NCBI GenBank assembly: GCA_004369045.1
Contig: ML213504.1
Span: 839,508-903,507 of the forward strand
Length of the DNA stretch: 64,000 bases
DNA from: Heliocybe sulcata
Taxonomy: Eukaryota > Basidiomycota > Agaricomycetes > Gloeophyllales > Gloeophyllaceae
Reading direction: 5' to 3'
The position numbers were made by a program, and so were the translations under genes. Under the pieces are notes generated by a model. The model searched no databases. It was not told the DNA's origin and was given only the letters and a program-made list of their open reading frames with translations. Shown here piece by piece: positions 26,526-37,893 of the stretch (its first letter is position 1; each line of letters opens with the position of its first letter).

Positions 26526-27375
26526 GGTGAAGGAGGAAATGAGTTGCTACTGTAACTTCGCGACGTTGTCAAATGTAATTTACCGACCATCTGCTTCCGT
26601 ATCAGGAAGCCAGAGAGAAGCGCTGCCCCGCAGATTCCCGCATCAGATCCCAGTGCCACTCCGATCACTTGTGGCACGTACCTTTCCAGTGCGGTGGATG
26701 CATCTTCGACGAGCAGAAGAAAGGGTTCACAAGAGCTCTCACCATCTCAGTCGTATACTGACATGCGGGTCTTTTGTATTCATCTTGATAGCGGTTGCTC
26801 TGCCAGTTATCCTATGAATAGAGAGGCGAAGGACCCGAGGATCACCCCCATTCTCACTGACACATCCAGTTCTTCTCCTGGCCGAGTTTACGTCTTGCCG
26901 GTATCGGGCCAGTATTTCATACCATCTGTAGTTGTCTCCATATCCATGTTATAGCTCAGCCGGAGTCTGCGCAGAGGTGCAAGAATGACACGAGTAAGAC
27001 GGTGCAAGCACGGACGCTGATGCGTTAGCAGATGCTGCGAAGCACTGTCTCGCAAACCAAACCCTGCTCGCTTGTTACGCTGTACGCAGAGAGTATAACC
27101 CTATCATGGCGGCCCTGAATGCGCTTAACTGTTCCTTCCCATGGTCTGGAAGCCCATTCGAGGATCGTATGCCACACAGGTTAACAGAAGACTCTCATTC
27201 ATCCGGTGCATAGCGTACATTGGCAATAAAATGAAAGCAGGGTGAGTTACATGTCTGTTCTCGAGTTAGCTACGCTACAACCGGGTATCGTAGCAATAGA
27301 TGTTATCCAAATACTTTGTGCAATATCGAATGAAAGACGACATGAACCCAAGAAGGGGGATCCCCCGATTCATGA
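26526..27375. other. Intergenic 850 bases
   Basis: Lies upstream of the NDR kinase and downstream of the PPxY protein, both on the minus strand. It should hold a long promoter or leader for the kinase. No coding signal is seen. Confidence 0.5.
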
Positions 27376-28738
27376 TCAACGATAGATATCTCGTCCGATA
27401 TCATTCTCGCTCACTGCCCAACGGCTAGGACCAGCAACCGTCACGGGCATCGGGTGGTGGAAGGTTTGTGAAGAATGCTGCATAACGGGCTGCGCGTACA
27501 GGCTCTGTGTATCCGGAGCGCTAAACGTAGGACGGTTGAGAGGAGGAGGTGGGGGCACATAGCCCTGATACGCTGGGTATTCGCCCGGCGTCGGCATCAT
27601 CGACTGTGGCCTCAGGTTATCTGGCCGATTGGGAGCCAAGGGTGCATTCCTGCCGTCAAAATATGATGATGGTTCGCCATATATCGAAGCAGCGGCCGAA
27701 TGGCGATTACTGCATCCAGAGAGTCAGATGAGCAAAGTAACGAGCTAACGCTGGACTTACGCTTGGCCCATAGACGTTCTCCGTGGTGTAGGTACAGACG
27801 GTGTCATATGAGCAGCAACGGCATGTCTGGGTAACCCATCATCAAACACATTCGAATCGTAACACGGATGACACTGACTTGTATAATGAGGCCGCATTGA
27901 CGCTGCCACTTCCTGGTTCCTCGTCCATAGGCAGTTTACCAAACGTGCTGGACTTCTTATAAGCCACCTTGGGGTCGAAATTGACCCTCACAGCACCAGA
28001 TGTGGAATTCTTCGACGACGGGGTATAACTCGTGCTTGGTCTGGGGCTCGTCCGATTGACTGGCCTCCGTGGAGCGGCAAGCGGCTGGAAAGTCGGGGAG
28101 TTCTGCGGCGGAGGCGAGGAAGTCATACTCGACGCTGTCGACGCACTCATCGGCCTCTCCTGCGAATATTGTAGCTGATTCGAAGGTGCTAGCGTCGGGG
28201 ACGACAGCGGGGATGAAATCCTCGAGTCGTTGTCATTCCACCCAACGTCGTGGCTCCGGACGCGGACGGGCGGCGGGGGCACAGGTTGGCTGTCCTCATC
28301 TTCTTCAGGTATATGGTGTCCCGGAAGGGGCCTCGGTGATCTCTCCTGATAGCTGGGTACTGAAATTTCTTGCTCATGCTCCTGGTTCCGCACACTCAAC
28401 GCCAAGCGACGCTTCTCTTCCGCCGCGGAACTTTCAGACGCCGGTTTCCTTTTCTTTACGATCCGCAACGGCGAGACACCTGATGATTCGCTCGAATTCG
28501 CGACACTACTCTCGGTCGGTGAAGACGATGATCCCGCCGCCGCTGCATTACGCGCCGCCGCCTCGAATGCCGCCTCGTCCCACTCTTCCCAGACTTCCTC
28601 ACCGTCATCTGCACCGCGCGGGGATTGGGAGATCGTCAGCGACTGCTGGACGGCCATAGAAATCTTGCGGTCCAGTTCCCGCTCTGAGGCCTCATATGCA
28701 GGCGGCGGGGCATCGTCGAGCAGCTGGTCGTCGAACAT
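27376..28738 (-). CDS. Disordered protein with a PPxY motif, unknown function
   Basis: Three exons (about 28738-27893, 27834-27770, and about 27714-27376) give roughly 400 residues. Almost all is low complexity: Ser, Pro, Gln and charged residues, with the basic patch RIVKKRKP and repeated Pro-Ser stretches. Near the N-terminus, DDAPPPAYEASERELDRK contains PPAY, a PPxY motif that could bind WW domains such as those of Rsp5/NEDD4 ubiquitin ligases. A short acidic segment, GEEVWEEWDEAAFEAAARNA, is predicted helical. There is no signal peptide, membrane segment or catalytic domain. The intact frame across two introns argues that it is a real gene. I do not recognise the family; an adaptor for ubiquitination or trafficking is only a guess. 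Confidence 0.75.
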
Positions 28739-29024
28739 GGCGGCGGTGAGGGGCTAGTACATGGGACTCCGATCCTGTCATACTTGGCTGATATGGCCCC
28801 CGCCGGGCGCTAAGCAACTGAGCACTGGAACACGCACAGCCTCCTGGACTCCTCGGTTTCACACACAGGTGCTACGTTCATAGACCGCCGAGGCACCCAC
28901 GTAATTAGTTATACAGGAAGGTACAGGTATCTCAGTGGACATATGACTAGCATGAGGACTCCTGCAGATAGTGTGCGGGTTTGTCGACTGTGGGCGCTCC
29001 TCATCTCCGACTGCATCCCGCAGA

Positions 29025-29655
29025 CTACGGGGTGTATATTCTCGCCCCTCGGTACGTCTTGCCGTTCTCATCCAACAAGCTCTTCAGCTTCGCAGCTACT
29101 CCCCTCACACCTTCCCGGCAGCCTTCCATGCCTCTCCAGGCCCCGGAAACGCTCCAGCATTCAGAGCAGGCCTTGGAGGCTTCATTGACTGTCTCAAGCT
29201 CCAGCTCGCCCCTGTGATGCAAGGCGACGAGAACGTCGACGATCCTGTGAAAACCGGTAGCCCATGTATTGACGCCTGTCTCCGGATTCATGCTTGTGTC
29301 GGTGAGGAGGTAGGAGGATGAGAGGCCGAGACAATGGCGGAGGAGTCTTTGGTCGATAGCGCCCTTGTCCCGAGTCATGCGCCCCAAGACGCCGACTACG
29401 ACAGATGCATAGTCTGTAGCTGGACTACGACCTGTCTAATGTCACGAGTTAGATAACGCTATGGGCGCTATACTTGATATATGTCTGCTGAGCTCACCTG
29501 CATCTACGTGCGGGAACAATAGACCTGTGCGAGTGCAGCGCCCCAAGAAAGGAGCATCAAATGCCTACAGGCCAAGGTCGGTATAGAGACAAACAGAACA
29601 ACTGCAGAGCAGGGACCTGCGTTGTGGGCGGGAGAAAGAAACGGGAAGCAGACAT
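29025..29655 (-). CDS. Small conserved-looking protein, unknown function
   Basis: Three exons. The start at 29655 gives MSASRFFLPPTTQ. A first intron (donor probably GTCCCT, acceptor just before GCATTTGATG) joins it to AFDAPFLGRCTRTGLLFPHV, and a second intron (about 29437-29502) joins to RSPATDYASVVVGVLGRMTRDKG. The rest is open to 29025 and ends YRGARIYTP, about 170 residues. The long last exon has helical segments (LLRHCLGLSSSYLL, FHRIVDVLVALHHRGELELE) and three Cys. Two spliced junctions that keep frame support a real gene, but I do not recognise any domain. It starts 163 bases from the divergent CCDC47-like gene. Confidence 0.6.
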
Positions 29656-29818
29656 AGTGACGTTGTGTATGAGAATGAAAGGAACAAATTGTATTACATA
29701 GAAGCGGCGCGGCTGCTGCGGGTCCGAGCTCCGTGTAATTGAAGCCACCGGCAATTCCCGGCATCTTGATCCAAGGGCTTCGCCACGACTTCGGGTGTGG
29801 CTTTGAGTTCGACTGGCC

Positions 29819-31308
29819 ATGTCCCTAGCCACACTCCTCGCAGGCATTACCCCGCCCCCGCCCATCGTCTCCGCCGACTACGATGGCCTCGAATATAGGT
29901 GGAAGAACTTTGTCTTCAGACCTGCTGGTGCGTACGCCATCGCATAGCTTGTCGCCGACAGCAAGCCTGACATTGCTTCGTCCGAGCAGAGTTCAAAATC
30001 GAGGCCGTAGCTGCAGTCGCCGTCATCGCTTTCGTCGTCCTCTTCTGGACAGGCAAAGACAGCAATACTAAGCGGGCGAACAAGTGGTACGCGACATATT
30101 GTTCAAACCGTCTATGGTGCCTGAGACTAAACGCTGGACCTGAACCAGGCTCGATGCCCATCTGCCGTTCCTGTCAACCCAGTTCTCGAAACCTACCAAT
30201 GAGGGACTAACGTCGGATGGATACTCTGACTTCTTCAATTACTCCACTGGTCGAAAGCGCGTCGAGCGTCTGCACACAGTCTTCAAATTTCGTCCCCGGC
30301 ATGATCCTGCTCAATACCTCGGCCAAATCTTATGGGGCCTTGCTGATCTCAAGTATTCCCCGAAGGACGAGATTCTGCTTGACTTTGAGCTCAGTCATGG
30401 CCCGGACTTGGTGTGGGCAATTGTCGCAAAGAACGAGCTCGAGGAGATTAGGAAAGAGCGATGGGATCTTGTACGTCGCAGTTTCGTATCGCCGGTTCGC
30501 CCACTTGACTCATATTCAGACATTCACCCGCACTGCTGATAACGCAGCACTGCCTGGATCACTGACCGTCATGTCAGGTAAGTTGCTGAGACCCAATTCC
30601 ACCATCCCTGCTCAGCGCTTACCGGTACTTGCATTTAGAGTTCGCCGATGTCACAGACAATCTCCTGAAGCCAAGTAGCAACTACTCCCTTGTCAAAGCC
30701 CTCAGTGATCCGGAGGTCTTGCCCTACTTCCGCTCACTCTCCGTACGGCTAGTCTCCAACTCACACCTGTTCCAAGTATTCACATTCCGATGTTACAGAT
30801 CACGGACCAGCCCCAGACGAATCCCGGGACAGCAGGCTACGCTCGCACCAAGCGCGTATTACTCTCGTTAGTGGCTCCACCCTTGTCACAGGCCCAAGCC
30901 ACCCTCCCCCTCGTCTCCGCGACCTTCAAGCTCATTGACAACCTCGACAAGGTCGTCGCGAACCTGAGGCCTGAAACGAGGACGAAGCTCCGCAAGGTCA
31001 GAGAAGACATTGAGAAGCAGCTAAGGGTAGCTGAGGAGAAAGAAAAACAGGAAGAGGTAGGAGTTCCGATACCTTAGTCATCGTGTTGTGTGGTATCTGA
31101 CCCGCTTTACCAGGCTCTCGAGAGTAAGCAGGCAGCGAAAAGGAAGGCAGAGGAGGAGAGAATGTCGAAACTCAGCGCAGCTGAGCAGAAAAAGGTATCT
31201 ATTGGCCATGTTGCGCAATTTGCCTTTGCTGATGGCCACTGTTAGGCACTGGAACGCGAGCGAAAACGCAACATTCGAAAACAGCAGGGTAAGATGGTCC
31301 GCAAATAG
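29819..31308 (+). CDS. CCDC47-like ER membrane protein (DUF1682)
   Basis: Animal CCDC47 is part of the PAT chaperone complex, which helps multi-pass membrane proteins fold at the ER translocon. The N-terminus (MSLATLLAGITPPPPIVSAD) leads to YDGLEYRWKNFVFRPAG, then across an intron to a membrane helix, VAAVAVIAFVVLFWTG. The cytosolic DUF1682 domain follows: YFSTGRKRVE-type core (NYSTGRKRVERLHTVFKFRP), LLDFELSHGPDLVWAIVAKN and FADVTDNLLKP. The C-terminus is a Lys/Glu-rich coiled coil ending KNIR-like RKRNIRKQQGKMVRK at 31308, split by two small introns. Length is about 430 residues with at least seven introns. The highly basic end is typical of the family and may contact the ribosome. Confidence 0.9.
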
Positions 31309-31466
31309 GCTCAGCCGGCGAGCAAGGTTGGCGGACATTTATTTGTGGCTTGGATGAATAAATTATACCTCTGCATTATACATATGCATACATCTGGATA
31401 TGCTACAAGAGAGTCCGCAAGGACAAATAAGAGACGGAAAGGTAAATCTCAAAACGTCCAATAAAT

Positions 31467-34400
31467 TCAAGAAGAATCCAGCGATACGGATACCGGAGAG
31501 GTAGGGTCGGAATCAGACTTAGGGTTACCAGCATCCGACTCGTCCACTGATGCAGCTTGCTCCTTCACCTCCTTGGTCTTGCCACTATCCTTCGGCTTAG
31601 CTGTGAACAAACCCCACTGACTCCCCCAGCTGTTGAACAACTTCAGCAACCAAGTAGGCTTCATCCCCTGGTGCGCGACGACGTCCTCTTCCTCGTATGG
31701 CGGGTCGAGGTTGTACTCATCCGGCAATGCGTCTTCCTCCTCTGCTTCGCTCTCTGTCCGGCCATACAGGTCGACCAGCCTCTTGCGACCATCCAAGGTC
31801 CATTGCAGTCGGTTGAAGCGGCCGTGGGCGCCGTGTTCGCCAGGAGGCAGTCTCCGCCCGCCTGTTCCAAAGGTCTTCTCTCGCAACTGTAGCACCTTCC
31901 GTCGGGGAGGGAAGGCCATGTACCACAGTTCCGGCACGCGGAACTGGTTAGACTCGTAGTGCAGTGCATGCGTCTCTTGTTCCATCGCTTCCACCTTACT
32001 ACGGTCGGCCTCAATGTCAGCGATAACTTGAGCACGACCCTCTAACTCTGTCAGGGCTGGGAGATGGGTCTCATAATCTTCCCGCAAATGTGCATTCGTG
32101 TCGCACAATGATTGTGTTATCACCTGGAAGAGTAGCATGAGAGCGTGCTACGCAAGGCGATATTGTGCCACAAACCTGCAGGCAATCGAGGACATTGCGG
32201 AGATGCCGTTCGCGACGGCGCATGATGAGCATCTGTCCGCACAAGTCGACGTCTATCTTCATCCTGTCAAGGTGCTGCACTCGGATCCCTGCGATTGGCG
32301 TCGCTTCGTCGAAACTGCGTGATCTATAGCAGCGACGTCTTAGACCAAGCTTCGATAAGCACGTTGTTCAACTCACCTGCGCAATACCGGGACCACCTTC
32401 TGTTGCGTGACGTCAAGGTCGTCCTTGGCCGTCTCAACCAAAAACTCCCCGTGCTCGCTGACTCTAGCCAGGCGCATCCCAAGGCTTGGTCCTGTCCCCT
32501 CCCGTTTACGCCGCCTCTCTCTTAGCTTCTCGTCCCTATCCTTACCACTCTCGTTACCGCTTTCCTTCCCGCTCTCTTTCCCACTTGGAAGCTCATCCTC
32601 GTCCATGATTCCCCTTGCACTCAGGGGATCCGACCAACTCACTATCCTGCTCTGGTAGTAAGGCTTCGTGGATGGTCGCTTCTGATCGAATTCGGTAATC
32701 CGTCGCTCGTAATCAGAGGAGGAAATGTTCGACATAGAGGAAGTTGCGGTTCGAGGCAGTTGTCCAATTCCCAGATATGACCGGGTACTGTGCACATCAG
32801 CTGTATTACGCCGGTAAGCGCCTCGCATCTTCTGCGACACTTGTACTCACGAGTGGGCGAGGCCTGGCCGCTGCTCATAATATCTTCTTCGTCGCCGACA
32901 TCCCTGCGTCTTCGTCTTCAGCTACCACGCTGTTAGTCGCACAGAATGGGCACATACCCCGTGATTACCAGGTCCGGTATTTGCAAACCACGACCCGTCG
33001 GGACTGACGGAGAAGACGGCGGTTCCGGCTTGGACTTCGAAAGATCGACACTCTGTCTCTTCCGACTGAGGCTGTGGTAATTGGAGAAGAAAGCGTATGT
33101 GAGTGAATCATAATGATTAACAGAATTGGTACTAACGCAGCCCATGACTCGATCTTCTTCTGGACTCGGCCACCCCACGGAGCAGTGGACCGCTCTCCAT
33201 CGCTGTCGCTGCTCCTCCCGTCCGTCTTCTCACCTCGATCCTTATCCTCCGGTTCACTGCCTAATGAGTCCTTCTTCTGTCTCTCATTCGCTCCTACGGA
33301 CTCGGGAGGTCTCCGGCGGTCAAGCAAGATAGCAACACGACCTGTCCAGAGCAGTCTTAAGCTACTAATCCCGTCCTTCTTGTCTCCGCCCACAATGCCC
33401 TTAACGAAGAACGCCATGTCCGGAGTCGGGCTGAATGCCCAGCCACCCTGGCTTTCAGAAGACAAGTGGCCATCTCCGGAAGCAGCGCTCCGCAAGTCCG
33501 TGGTCAAGTCGTCTAATTTATTCAGAAGAGCTCTGTGGACCTTGTACGACTCGGACTGTCGTAGCTTCTCGTACGATCGGTTGAGAGCATCTATGACAGG
33601 GCGACTCAGATAGGAAGCCGAGGTCGTATTGGATCCATTCCCATTGGGACTTGTCGAGACTGTCAAGTTCGGTGTGGAAGTGAGCGATGCAGATGAAGAG
33701 TGGTGACCGCGACCGCTGAACTGGAATTGCGCCAAAGCCGCAATGAAGCCATATGGGTCTAAGAACGGGTCCTTCGGTAATATCTGGGCATTTACATTGA
33801 TATGAGTGCGCACATATGCACTCAAAAGCAGATGAACGTACGTGGTTAGATCCTATAGCCCTCAGTTTATTGCGCACGGTGAGGATGAGACTGAGAAGCG
33901 CTGAGACCACGGTAGGGTCCGCGAGCCGTTCCATGGGCTATGAACATCGGTCAGTTCGGGCAATTGCCAAGTGAGGAATCAGATCACAGGGGTGATCCGA
34001 TCCTTCAATTCGGGTGAGGTATCCATCACCCACCTCGACCCCAACAACACTTTCCCCAATCTCCAGCACCCATCTTGCAATCCCGTCTGCCGTTTCCTCA
34101 CAGAGCAATCCATCGATCTCCCTGCATCTGTGCCCTACGGTCTGAATTGTGGCGAACATATTGCAGATAGCAAGCCCTGCCTGGATTAATTTGACTAGTT
34201 CCAGGACAGTAGGGTTGAATAAGGGCGCTGATCTGATCTTGGTCGGAAAATGATACATGGATACGAAACGATCTTTGGTCGTGTCACTAGGGTATTATCA
34301 GAACACAGGGATTGGAACAAGGGGAACTCGGACGAGTCTGTACCTGGGGTCTTCCAATGTCAAGGCACTGCGACCACTGCAACCCATGCGCAGCAAGTTG

Positions 34401-35349
34401 ATGTTTGTGTACAATTGTTCTTGTATGTCCAGGAAATTACCTTCGGGGATGTGGACGATTGTGTAGTCCGAGCGGAAGTTGGCGAGGGATGTAACCATCA
34501 ACGTGCCATGCTCTGTCTTTGCGCAGGTGCAACAGCAATCGGTCAGCTTGAAGTTGAGTCGTTGAGGTGTCGAGATACTACGACTGACCTCTTTGGGTCG
34601 GGCACCATCTCTCCGAAGATCATGTAGGACCTTGTCCCAATCCGACTGGCCCGCTCCTGGCGAGAGGAAGTTACCTGGACTCAAGGCTGTGACAGTAATC
34701 TGGGAGTCGAATACACTTGTGAGGGCTAGCCTCAGACGTTCGGACAGACAGAAATCACACTTTATGTTCAGGATTTCCCGTGAATACGGTCAGCACAGTG
34801 ATGGGCCTTCTTTCCACGATCCTAGTTATGTGCATCGCTTGGGCACGAACCTGACTGCACCCAGTTAATTCTGACGCACCATTTCTCTACGGCATACAAT
34901 TGATAACCCTCTATTTCCAACTGCTCCTGCAGGATGTGGAACTTGCTCTTTGAACCCAGCCAAATCTCTCCGACAGAGTCGGCCACCGATGAAGGCTCGG
35001 AAGGTGCCAGTGACGTTGAACCCGACCGAGATCGTATAAGTTTCGACCCGGAGTGTCTATGTCTGGACCTCGGAGATGCATTGCTAGAATGGCTGTCTCC
35101 CGAATGGCTAGCAGGAGTGGGGAGCGCTTTCGGCGTCCGTACAGTAGGTAAAAGCAATCTCTTTGGCTTCTGGTCCAGTATGCCGGTCATACTGGCCGAC
35201 GAAGCCAGCGGGGTCATCTGGGGCGAGGACGGCACGGACAGGGAGCGCGGCGAACCATAGCCACGAAATGGAGCGATCGGCGATGACAAAGGAGATAGTG
35301 AAGACGGTGACTTATAGGAGTTGGCCCTTGATGGCCGAGCCGTTGACAT
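31467..35349 (-). CDS. STB6-like protein (STB6 N-terminal domain)
   Basis: The N-terminus is a Ser/Pro-rich leader (MSTARPSRANSYKSPSSLSP), followed by the family signature: FHILQEQLEIEGYQLYAVEK, then after an intron W-IVERRPITVLTVFTGNPEH and ITVTALSPG. Next come FLDIQEQLYTNINLLRMGCS and GRSALTLEDP, then a long helical region spread over many exons (LNRSYEKLRQSESYKVHRAL, RREGTGPSLGMRLARVSEHG), a coiled coil (LTELEGRAQVIADIEADRSK) and an acidic C-terminus ending at 31467. Yeast Stb6 was found through the Sin3 co-repressor, but the role of fungal homologues is not settled. The start is uncertain: an extra upstream exon near 35500 is possible. I treat the whole stretch as one gene; a split near 32400 cannot be excluded. 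Confidence 0.7.
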
Positions 35350-35953
35350 CGCCCTGGGCGTCGCGGACGAGCACGTCCACACCGCCTCTGCCAGCTGCAG
35401 GCTGCAGCGGAATACGCCTCTGGCAGTGCAGTATGCCGCCCAATGCCGCTCCTAATTGAGATTCTTCCCTTTCCTGGAGCACTCACGCGCAGGGGCCCCC
35501 GCGAAGCCTTCGGGTGGGTGAAATGCATCCGGATCAACACTTGAGCGAAAGGGTCGCGAGAGGGTCATGCGAACACTGGAACAAGGGGAGAGATGGCAAC
35601 ATGTCGTAACATGAGGCCAACAATGCAAACGGTTCGTTGCCATTTTTTGCGATGTGTTGGGCCGGCCCTTTGTTGTCGCATATACATAGATGGAATCTCA
35701 TCGCCACGATGCATTGTTGGCCAGATCGACATAATCGATAAAGAATTTTACCCTGTGGGTTACCGAGCATATGGTCCCTTGGCAGTGGCACAATGGAGCT
35801 CCTCTTCCCTATATAAGCGGGGTGCGCCATGCCTGACCGGATCCACCCAAGGTTGAACCTGTTCATCTCCCTACTTTCCCTTTGAGCCCGGTGCTCCCGT
35901 CCTGCGCTATCCGCGACTGAACGATCTATTCACGTCTACTAATTGAAACCAAC
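35350..35953. other. Divergent intergenic region, STB6-like and CBM19-like genes
   Basis: About 600 bases between divergent starts. The right half holds the promoter of the secreted protein gene, including a TATA box. The left part might contain an unannotated first exon of the STB6-like gene. Nothing else is seen. Confidence 0.5.
35810..35817 (+). promoter_or_regulatory. TATA box of the secreted CBM19-like gene
   Basis: TATATAAG lies 137 bases before the start codon, leaving a 5' leader of about 110 bases. This is a strong TATA element, which most genes in this window lack, and suggests a highly expressed or regulated gene. Confidence 0.6.
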
Positions 35954-37547
35954 ATGGTCCAACTCACTTCGGTCTTTTCAGCACTGTGTGCTATTTACGC
36001 CGTCTCCGCGGCACCCACGCCTCTCCAGAAGCGTATCGCTCAGACGATCGCTGACTCGACTACTCAGTGGGTGCAGGCTTGTGTATGTGTTGCATTATCT
36101 TATCAAATCGGTCGAGCTGATGTCTGAATATCATCTTTGATATAGACGAAGGCAGGAGGTGCCTCGCAATGCCAACCCATCTCGCAGACAGCCTTCATGT
36201 CTCTGCTGGCTGCAGGCAAGAACTGCGACCAGCAGGACGCTGCCGATGCGATGATCGACCTCGCCAAGCAGTTGAATAACGATGCCGATATGATCAGGCT
36301 TGCTCAGATCTTTGTTCAGCAGCCGCGTAATGCCCCGGATAGTCTCCAAGTTCCCTATTGCCAGTCCGCTCCCAAGAATGAGGAGCTGAACGGACTCTTC
36401 CACTGCCAATTCGCTGGCTCCGATTTCACGAAGTTCAGCGGCGATCAGACCGGCAACGTTCCCCTGGGTTTGACCGCTGTCAACCCTGCTGGCTCTTGCC
36501 CCGCTAAGACTGATGGCCCTGTGCCTGATGGTGTACAGCTGAACACCTTGGTTACCAGCCCCGGAGCCGCCGAGGGAGGTTCAGGCAGTGGTAGCAGCAG
36601 TGGTAGCAGCAGCAGCAGTTCCTCTACGTCGTCTGCCTCTGCGGAGTCCTGCACATCTGCCGCTGCCACGACCTCTTCAGCAGCCGCGGCTGCGACTTCC
36701 TCCGCCTCCAACAACTCCGGCTCCTCAGGCACCGCTGCTGGTAACAGCAAGTCGTTTACCCTCAGTAACGGCCAGGATGCGCAAAAGTTAAACGCGCAAT
36801 TCGCTACACTCTCCGCGGACTCTTCCTGCACGGACGGCGATAACGCGTGTGTTGGTGGTGCCTTCGCTCAGTGTGTCAGTGGCAAGTTCGTCACGACACA
36901 ATGCGCTGGTGGAACCCAGTGCTTCGCTCTTCCCCTTGTTAACAGCGCTGGCACCGTAAGTAATGTCTTCCACGCATTTGACAAAGGTCTTTCTGACTGT
37001 TGCCTCGTAGTCCATCACCTGCTCCACTGAGGATGACGCTGCTACCCGCATTGCTGCAACTGGCGCGACTGGGGGTGTCACCGGCGATGGTTCCACTGAC
37101 TCCAGCAGCAGCAGCACTGGCGCTACGGCAACCTCGGCCTCGGCTGCTGCTCCTGCTGCGTCGTCTCCTGCCGCTAACAATGCTGCCGCCGCCTCCGGCT
37201 CGAAGTCCTTCCTTATCAGCAACGGCCAGGACGCACAGAAGCTGAATGCGCAGTTTGCGTCCCTCTCTGCGGATTCTTCGTGCACGGACGGCGATAACGC
37301 GTGCGTCGGCGGTGCTTTCGCGCAGTGCGTTAGCGGCAAATTTGTCACTACGCAATGCGCTGGTGGTCTGCAGTGCTTCGCTCTCCCCCTGGTGAACAGT
37401 GCCGGTACCGTAAGTCAAATGCTCCACATGTCGTTTCACCGTCGTGCTGACGACTTCTTCCAGTCAACCACATGCACGACTGAGGCTGATGCGGCTTCTC
37501 GCATCTCTGCGACCGGTGCTACTGGTGGTGTGACGGGTAGCAACTAA
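35954..37547 (+). CDS. Secreted protein with two CBM19-like modules
   Basis: A signal peptide is clear (VQLTSVFSALCAIYAVSAAP), then a dibasic QKR site and an N-terminal domain with spaced Cys. After a Ser/Gly linker come two near-identical modules, each SCTDGDNACVGGAFAQCVSG followed by KFVTTQCAGGTQCFALPLVN and, after a phase-0 intron, a tail C-T-TEADAASRI. A Ser/Ala-rich linker separates them. The Cys and Gly spacing fits carbohydrate-binding module family 19, which binds chitin in yeast chitinase. No catalytic domain is present, so it is probably a cell-wall or chitin-binding structural protein. About 440 residues. Each module has its own intron in the same place (after the GT of SAGT), so the exon pair was duplicated together. 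Confidence 0.8.
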
Positions 37548-37893
37548 GCTGCCATCCGCGTCATGATTGTTACATTGATGCAGTCGATGTTGTCTCTTGA
37601 TGAGATTTCTAGAAGGCCTTTGGTTGGATACCAGGATTCAATAAGTTATTTATTTATGATCGTTTGTTGTACCATAGGATAGGCAGCTCTGCTTGCTTGC
37701 AGAGTGGAGGGAATGAATCAGAATTCAACAATCTTGCGAGCGCAGGACCAGTCGGCTGTCGACCGTACGCATGGTACTGGCGCGTAAATTGACGCGATCG
37801 TCACTGCCGGTGACAGGCGCGTCGTTGGGCGTTAAACGTTAAGTGCTTGCCACCTGACTGCTGCCATCGACTGCTACCATCGCAATCACTACG
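37548..37893. other. Intergenic 346 bases
   Basis: The left part is the AT-rich 3' flank of the secreted protein gene and the right part the promoter of the F-box gene. No other feature is seen. Confidence 0.5.

Noticed and set aside
36445-37439. Minus-strand frames opposite the CBM19-like gene
   Set aside because: They are the complement of the Ser/Ala linkers and duplicated modules, with no signal of their own.
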